From the NCBI GenBank assembly GCA_000434915.1, contig FR882080.1, positions 40,658-104,657 of the forward strand: a DNA stretch of 64,000 nucleotides, read 5' to 3'. The notes below the pieces were generated by a model. The model did not search any database. It was not told the DNA's origin and saw nothing but the letters and a program-made list of their open reading frames with translations. Position numbers and translations under genes: made by a program. Positions 60,084-64,000 of this stretch are shown piece by piece (position 1 is the first letter of the stretch; each line of letters opens with the position of its first letter). The stretch is from Ruminococcus sp. CAG:563. Its GTDB lineage: Bacteria > Bacillota > Clostridia > Oscillospirales > Acutalibacteraceae.

Positions 60084-60284
60084 TTTGCTTTTTTGTGATA
60101 TATTTAATAGGTTAATATAAGACTCTTCACGAAAAACTTTGAAATATTGTACTTTGTTGACAATTTTCAAGCATTTATGACGACCCTTCCCCTCAAGGGG
60201 AAGCCTTGATTTGAGATTGCACATTGTACCTCATTCTTCCGTGAAGAAACTAATATAAATTCAATTTCTGAAAGGAATGAAAAT
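60084..60284. repeat. Intergenic palindromic element upstream of secA
   Basis: CTTCACG (60124-60130) and CGTGAAG (60240-60246) bracket about 110 bases with an internal perfect hairpin CTTCCCCTCAAGGGGAAG (60188-60205). It could be a MITE-like or REP-like element. GAAAGGAATG before secA is its ribosome site. No promoter is certain here. Confidence 0.4.
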
Positions 60285-63026
60285 ATGGGTCTTCTTAAAA
60301 AAATCTTCGGCGACTATTCCGCTAAGGAAGTCAAGCGGGTAGTCCCGATAAAAAATAAGGTTCTCGCCCTTGAGGAGGAGTATGCAAAGCTCACGGATAA
60401 AGAGCTTCAGGCAAAGACTCCCGAATTCAAGGAGAGACTTGCAAACGGCGAAACGCTTGACGATATTCTTCCCGAGGCTTTTGCCGCATGCCGTGAGGCT
60501 TCGTGGCGTGTTCTCGGTATGAAGCACTTCCCGGTTCAGATTATCGGCGGCATCGTTCTTCATCAGGGACGAATCGCAGAAATGAAAACAGGTGAAGGTA
60601 AAACTCTTGTTGCTACCCTCCCCGCTTATCTCAACGCTCTTTCGGGTGACGGCGTTCACATCGTTACGGTCAATGATTACCTTGCACGACGTGACTCCGA
60701 GTGGATGGGCAAGCTCTATAAGTTCATGGGTCTCAAGGTAGGCCTTATCGTTCACGGACTTGACAACGACGAGCGTAAGGCAGCTTACGCCGCTGACATA
60801 ACCTACGGAACGAACAACGAGATGGGATTTGACTATCTTCGTGATAACATGGTTCCGTACAAGGAGAACAAGGTTCAGAGAGGACATAACTTTGCAATCG
60901 TCGATGAGGTCGACTCAATCCTCATTGATGAGGCCCGTACTCCGCTTATTATTTCCGGCCGAGGCGACCAGTCAACAGAGCTTTACACCCTTGCAAACAA
61001 CTTCGTTCACACCCTTACAAAGGCTGTTGTTAAGGAGATCGACTCCAAACAGAATGCCGAGGATGTTGCCGACGGCGACTACATTGTTGACGAAAAGGCA
61101 AGAACGGCATCTCTTACCAAGAGCGGTATTGCTAAGGCCGAGGCTTATTTCAACGTTGAAAACCTCATGGACGCAGAGAACATGACTCTCCTCCACCATA
61201 TCAATCAGGCTATCAAGGCTGTAGGCGTTATGCGACGTGACATAGACTACGTTGTTAAGGACAATCAGGTTCTTATCGTTGACGAATTCACCGGTCGTAT
61301 CATGCTCGGCAGACGATATAACGAAGGTCTTCACCAGGCTATCGAGGCTAAAGAAGGCGTTAAGGTTGAGCACGAGAGCAAAACTCTCGCAACCATCACC
61401 TTCCAGAACTATTTCCGTCTTTACAAGAAGCTTTCCGGTATGACCGGTACCGCAATGACAGAGAGCCAGGAATTCCAGGAGATCTACTCCCTCGACGTTG
61501 TTGAAATCCCGACTAACAAGCCGATGATCCGTATTGACAATCACGACCTTGTTTACAAGACCGAGGCTGCCAAGTACAATGCACTCATCAATCAGGTCAT
61601 GGAGTGCCACGAAAAGGGTCAACCGGTGCTCGTCGGTACTGTTTCAATCGAAAAGTCAGAGGTTCTTTCCAAGCTTCTTAAATCAAGAGGAATCAAGCAT
61701 GAGGTTCTCAATGCCAAGTTCCACGAAAAGGAAGCAGAGATCGTAGCTCAGGCCGGTAAATTCGGTGCCGTTACGATCGCAACAAACATGGCCGGACGTG
61801 GTACGGATATCATGCTCGGCGGTAACTCGGAGTTCCTTGCAAAGGCAGCTATGCGCCGCAAGGGCTATTCGGAGGAAATGATTGTTGAAGCAACAGGCTT
61901 TGCCGAGACAGATGATGAAGAAATCATCAATGCAAGAAAAGAATACGCAGAGCTTGAAAACTCTTTTAAAGAATCCATTAAAGAAGAGGCCGAAAAAGTT
62001 CGTGAAGCAGGCGGACTTTACATCATAGGCACAGAGCGTCACGATTCACGCCGAATCGACAACCAGTTGAGAGGTCGTTCGGGTCGTCAGGGCGATCCCG
62101 GTGAAAGCCGCTTCTATCTCTCGCTTGAAGATGACCTTATGCGTCTCTTCGGCGGTGAAAGACTTCAGAGCGTTATGAACACACTCGGTGCAGATGATAA
62201 TATGCCGATCGACTCCAAGATGGTTTCACGTTCAATCGAATCCGCTCAGAAGAAGAAAGAGTCGCAAAACTTTGCAATCCGTAAGAACGTTCTTCAGTAT
62301 GACGACGTTATGAACCGTCAGAGAGAGCTTATCTATGAGCAGCGTAACCGTGTTCTTGACGGAGAGGATCTCAAGGCTTCGATTCTCAAGATGCTTGACG
62401 AATCCGTAACCGAATCAATCGACTTCTACTGTGCATCGGCTCTCCCGAAGCATGAGTGGAACATTGCAGGCCTTAAAGAGAAGTACCTCGGCTGGATTAC
62501 GGAGCCGGACGACTTTGAGGATATCGAAGCATTTGACCGTGACGAGGCAAGAGAAATGCTCATCAACAGAGGTCATGAGCGTTACGAAGCCCGTGAGAAG
62601 GAGTTCACTCCCGAAATCATGAGAAGCCTTGAGCACATGATTCTTCTCAGAAACGTTGATACGTTCTGGATGGATCACATCGACGCAATGGAAGAGCTTA
62701 AGAGAGGTATCAACCTCCGTGCTTACGGTAATCAGGATCCCGTTGTTGCATACAGAATGGAAAGCTACGACATGTTCGACGAGATGAGCAACTCCATTCG
62801 TGAGAACACCGTCCGTCAGATGCTCACCGTCCGTATCAGAAGTGAGGAGGACACAAAGCGTGAGCAGACAGCTAAGGTAACAAGCGAGAGCGGTGCTTCC
62901 GACGGAAGCGAAAAAGGCCGAACCGTCCGTAAAAAGGCTGCTCCCGGTCCGAACGATCCCTGCCCCTGCGGAAGCGGTAAAAAATATAAAAAGTGCTGCG
63001 GAAATCCTGCAAACCACGGTAAATAA
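60285..63026 (+). CDS. secA: Protein translocase ATPase SecA
   Basis: 913 residues. Drives preproteins through the SecYEG channel. The Walker A MKTGEGKTL is at 100-108, followed by the DEAD-like VDEVDSILIDEARTPLIISG, ATNMAGRGTDI (motif VI region) and LRGRSGRQGDPG. The C-terminus has the SecB/zinc motif CPCGSGKKYKKCC. AAAGGAATG precedes the ATG. It is followed by a strong terminator. Confidence 0.97.
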   Translation: MGLLKKIFGDYSAKEVKRVVPIKNKVLALEEEYAKLTDKELQAKTPEFKERLANGETLDDILPEAFAACREASWRVLGMKHFPVQIIGGIVLHQGRIAEMKTGEGKTLVATLPAYLNALSGDGVHIVTVNDYLARRDSEWMGKLYKFMGLKVGLIVHGLDNDERKAAYAADITYGTNNEMGFDYLRDNMVPYKENKVQRGHNFAIVDEVDSILIDEARTPLIISGRGDQSTELYTLANNFVHTLTKAVVKEIDSKQNAEDVADGDYIVDEKARTASLTKSGIAKAEAYFNVENLMDAENMTLLHHINQAIKAVGVMRRDIDYVVKDNQVLIVDEFTGRIMLGRRYNEGLHQAIEAKEGVKVEHESKTLATITFQNYFRLYKKLSGMTGTAMTESQEFQEIYSLDVVEIPTNKPMIRIDNHDLVYKTEAAKYNALINQVMECHEKGQPVLVGTVSIEKSEVLSKLLKSRGIKHEVLNAKFHEKEAEIVAQAGKFGAVTIATNMAGRGTDIMLGGNSEFLAKAAMRRKGYSEEMIVEATGFAETDDEEIINARKEYAELENSFKESIKEEAEKVREAGGLYIIGTERHDSRRIDNQLRGRSGRQGDPGESRFYLSLEDDLMRLFGGERLQSVMNTLGADDNMPIDSKMVSRSIESAQKKKESQNFAIRKNVLQYDDVMNRQRELIYEQRNRVLDGEDLKASILKMLDESVTESIDFYCASALPKHEWNIAGLKEKYLGWITEPDDFEDIEAFDRDEAREMLINRGHERYEAREKEFTPEIMRSLEHMILLRNVDTFWMDHIDAMEELKRGINLRAYGNQDPVVAYRMESYDMFDEMSNSIRENTVRQMLTVRIRSEEDTKREQTAKVTSESGASDGSEKGRTVRKKAAPGPNDPCPCGSGKKYKKCCGNPANHGK

Positions 63027-63034
63027 TTAATTAA

Positions 63035-63058
63035 GGGCGGCTCAATAACCGCCCTTTT
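63035..63058 (+). terminator. Intrinsic terminator of secA
   Basis: GGGCGG / CCGCCC stem followed by TTTT. Confidence 0.85.
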
Positions 63059-63096
63059 CTCAACAAATAATCTTATTGAATAAAGGACTGTTGACA

Positions 63097-64000
63097 ATGA
63101 AATATATGACGAAGTATATTTCCGCACTTCTTTCACTCATTCTTTGCTTTGTCTTTACATACCCTGCCATGATAAAGCAGGTTCAGGAGCAGAAGCAAAT
63201 TGACATTCAGGAGCAGCTCGACCGAATCGAACAGCTTGAAAAGGACTACAAAAGCGGTAATTACACCAAGGTTAACGAGATTTCTTTCTGCGATTTTGAC
63301 CTCAACAAGGCCTGTGCCGACGGTGTGAAGTTTAACGAGGTTTCATTCCTCGGCACTCACAACAGCTACCAGAAAGAGTGCGTTCCGGCAAGGCAAAAGC
63401 TTTTTCAGGATGCTTCGACTGTAACCTTCGGCCTTGTCAAGGCTGAAAAGGCAGCTTTCTCCGCCGACTATCTGACCGACCAGCTCAACCTCGGAATCAG
63501 AAGCGTTGAGCTTGACGTTGAAACGGTTGTCAAGGACGGCAAGACGAGCTTTGTTTGTTCTCACGCCCCTGTTCTCGATATGCCGACGCATTGCTATGAC
63601 TTTGCACTTGCATTGAAAGAAATTAAGCTTTGGTCGGATGCAAATCCGAATCATCTCCCCGTTACGATAATCATTGAGCCGAAAAAGGTATTCATTCCCG
63701 ACAAAAACATGCATTATTTCACCTGTGCTTATGCCAATGAGCTTGGCGAACAGGCAAAAGAAATCTTCGGCGACACGCTCATAACCCCTGCCGACATGAT
63801 GGGAAATCATTCATCTCTCAAGAAGATGCGTGAGGCCGACGATTGGATGACACTCAGCGAAACAAGAGGCCACGTTATGATTCTCTTGCATGACACGACC
63901 GTGACGGACAAATACATTGAACAGGACACCTCAATCAAAACTCAAGCTATGTTTCCCATGCTTCGTTACGACAGCCGTGACAAGGATTATGCCTCATTCC
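63097..64000 (+). CDS. PLC-like phosphodiesterase (Ca2+-dependent PI-PLC type), 3' end outside window
   Basis: Open from ATG at 63097 to the window edge (301 codons). An N-terminal anchor (about 5-24) is followed by a short coiled region, then the PI-PLC-X-like fold: FLGTHNSYQ (catalytic His), LGIRSVELDVE, CSHAP and VTIIIEPKK. The extracellular location is inferred from the anchor. Substrate (phosphoinositide or glycerophosphodiester) is not readable. AAAGGA precedes the ATG at about 10 bases. Confidence 0.75.
   Translation, partial: MKYMTKYISALLSLILCFVFTYPAMIKQVQEQKQIDIQEQLDRIEQLEKDYKSGNYTKVNEISFCDFDLNKACADGVKFNEVSFLGTHNSYQKECVPARQKLFQDASTVTFGLVKAEKAAFSADYLTDQLNLGIRSVELDVETVVKDGKTSFVCSHAPVLDMPTHCYDFALALKEIKLWSDANPNHLPVTIIIEPKKVFIPDKNMHYFTCAYANELGEQAKEIFGDTLITPADMMGNHSSLKKMREADDWMTLSETRGHVMILLHDTTVTDKYIEQDTSIKTQAMFPMLRYDSRDKDYASF

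Overview
The window looks like a chromosomal stretch of a spore-forming, Gram-positive gut bacterium of the class Clostridia (Oscillospirales/Ruminococcaceae-like). This is inferred from strong AGGAGG-type ribosome binding sites, sigma-A promoters with TTGACA/TATAAT boxes, a spoIID gene with a sigma-E-like promoter, an 8-cysteine clostridial ferredoxin, GPH-type sugar symporters and BspA-like or InlB-repeat surface proteins. I see no rRNA, tRNA, CRISPR array, prophage or complete insertion sequence. Both edge genes are cut: a beta-galactosidase at the left and a phosphoinositide phospholipase C-like protein at the right.

Layout. 0-10.4 kb: end of a GH2 beta-galactosidase, a degenerate CPBP membrane protein behind nadE, and a tightly coupled operon (GPH symporter, membrane-anchored metallophosphoesterase, Gfo/Idh oxidoreductase). 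10.4-15.6 kb: tspO, then a TetR-MMPL transporter-lipoprotein module with two palindromic operators. 15.6-22 kb: cell-wall amidase, a second metallophosphoesterase with a PTS IIC-like permease, and a 1051-residue surface protein. 22-31.5 kb: sulfur and housekeeping genes (CoA-disulfide reductase/rhodanese, pgi, D,D-carboxypeptidase, mtaB, an IscR/CymR-like Rrf2 regulator and cysK). 31.5-41 kb: rsmI and a tRNA methyltransferase, a MarR-controlled TauE/SafE exporter, ferredoxin, spoIID and a cluster of small membrane and J-domain-like proteins. 41-46.7 kb: a FliB-like protein and an ECF sigma factor/anti-sigma/LRR surface-protein operon. 46.9-47.7 kb: a small XRE-SLOG module between identical 35-bp repeats. 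47.7-56.2 kb: a myo-inositol operon (transporter, iolC, iolD, iolE, iolA, iolG). 56.3-64 kb: a secreted low-complexity protein, exoA, a dCMP deaminase, secA and the phospholipase C-like gene.

The most interesting signals are two short translated leaders that sit just before intrinsic terminators in the 5' regions of sulfur genes. Upstream of cysK and its Rrf2 regulator is a 27-codon ORF with five cysteines, with its own promoter and a perfect ribosome binding site, followed by a terminator and then a second 20-codon ORF. Upstream of the CoA-disulfide reductase/rhodanese gene is a 31-codon ORF whose stop codon abuts a long terminator hairpin. Both look like peptide-dependent transcription attenuators, and neither would appear in routine annotation. 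Other points of interest are a shared C-terminal W/F/K amphipathic tail on three unrelated exported proteins, a J-domain lacking HPD, and nested operator palindromes in the XRE-SLOG module.
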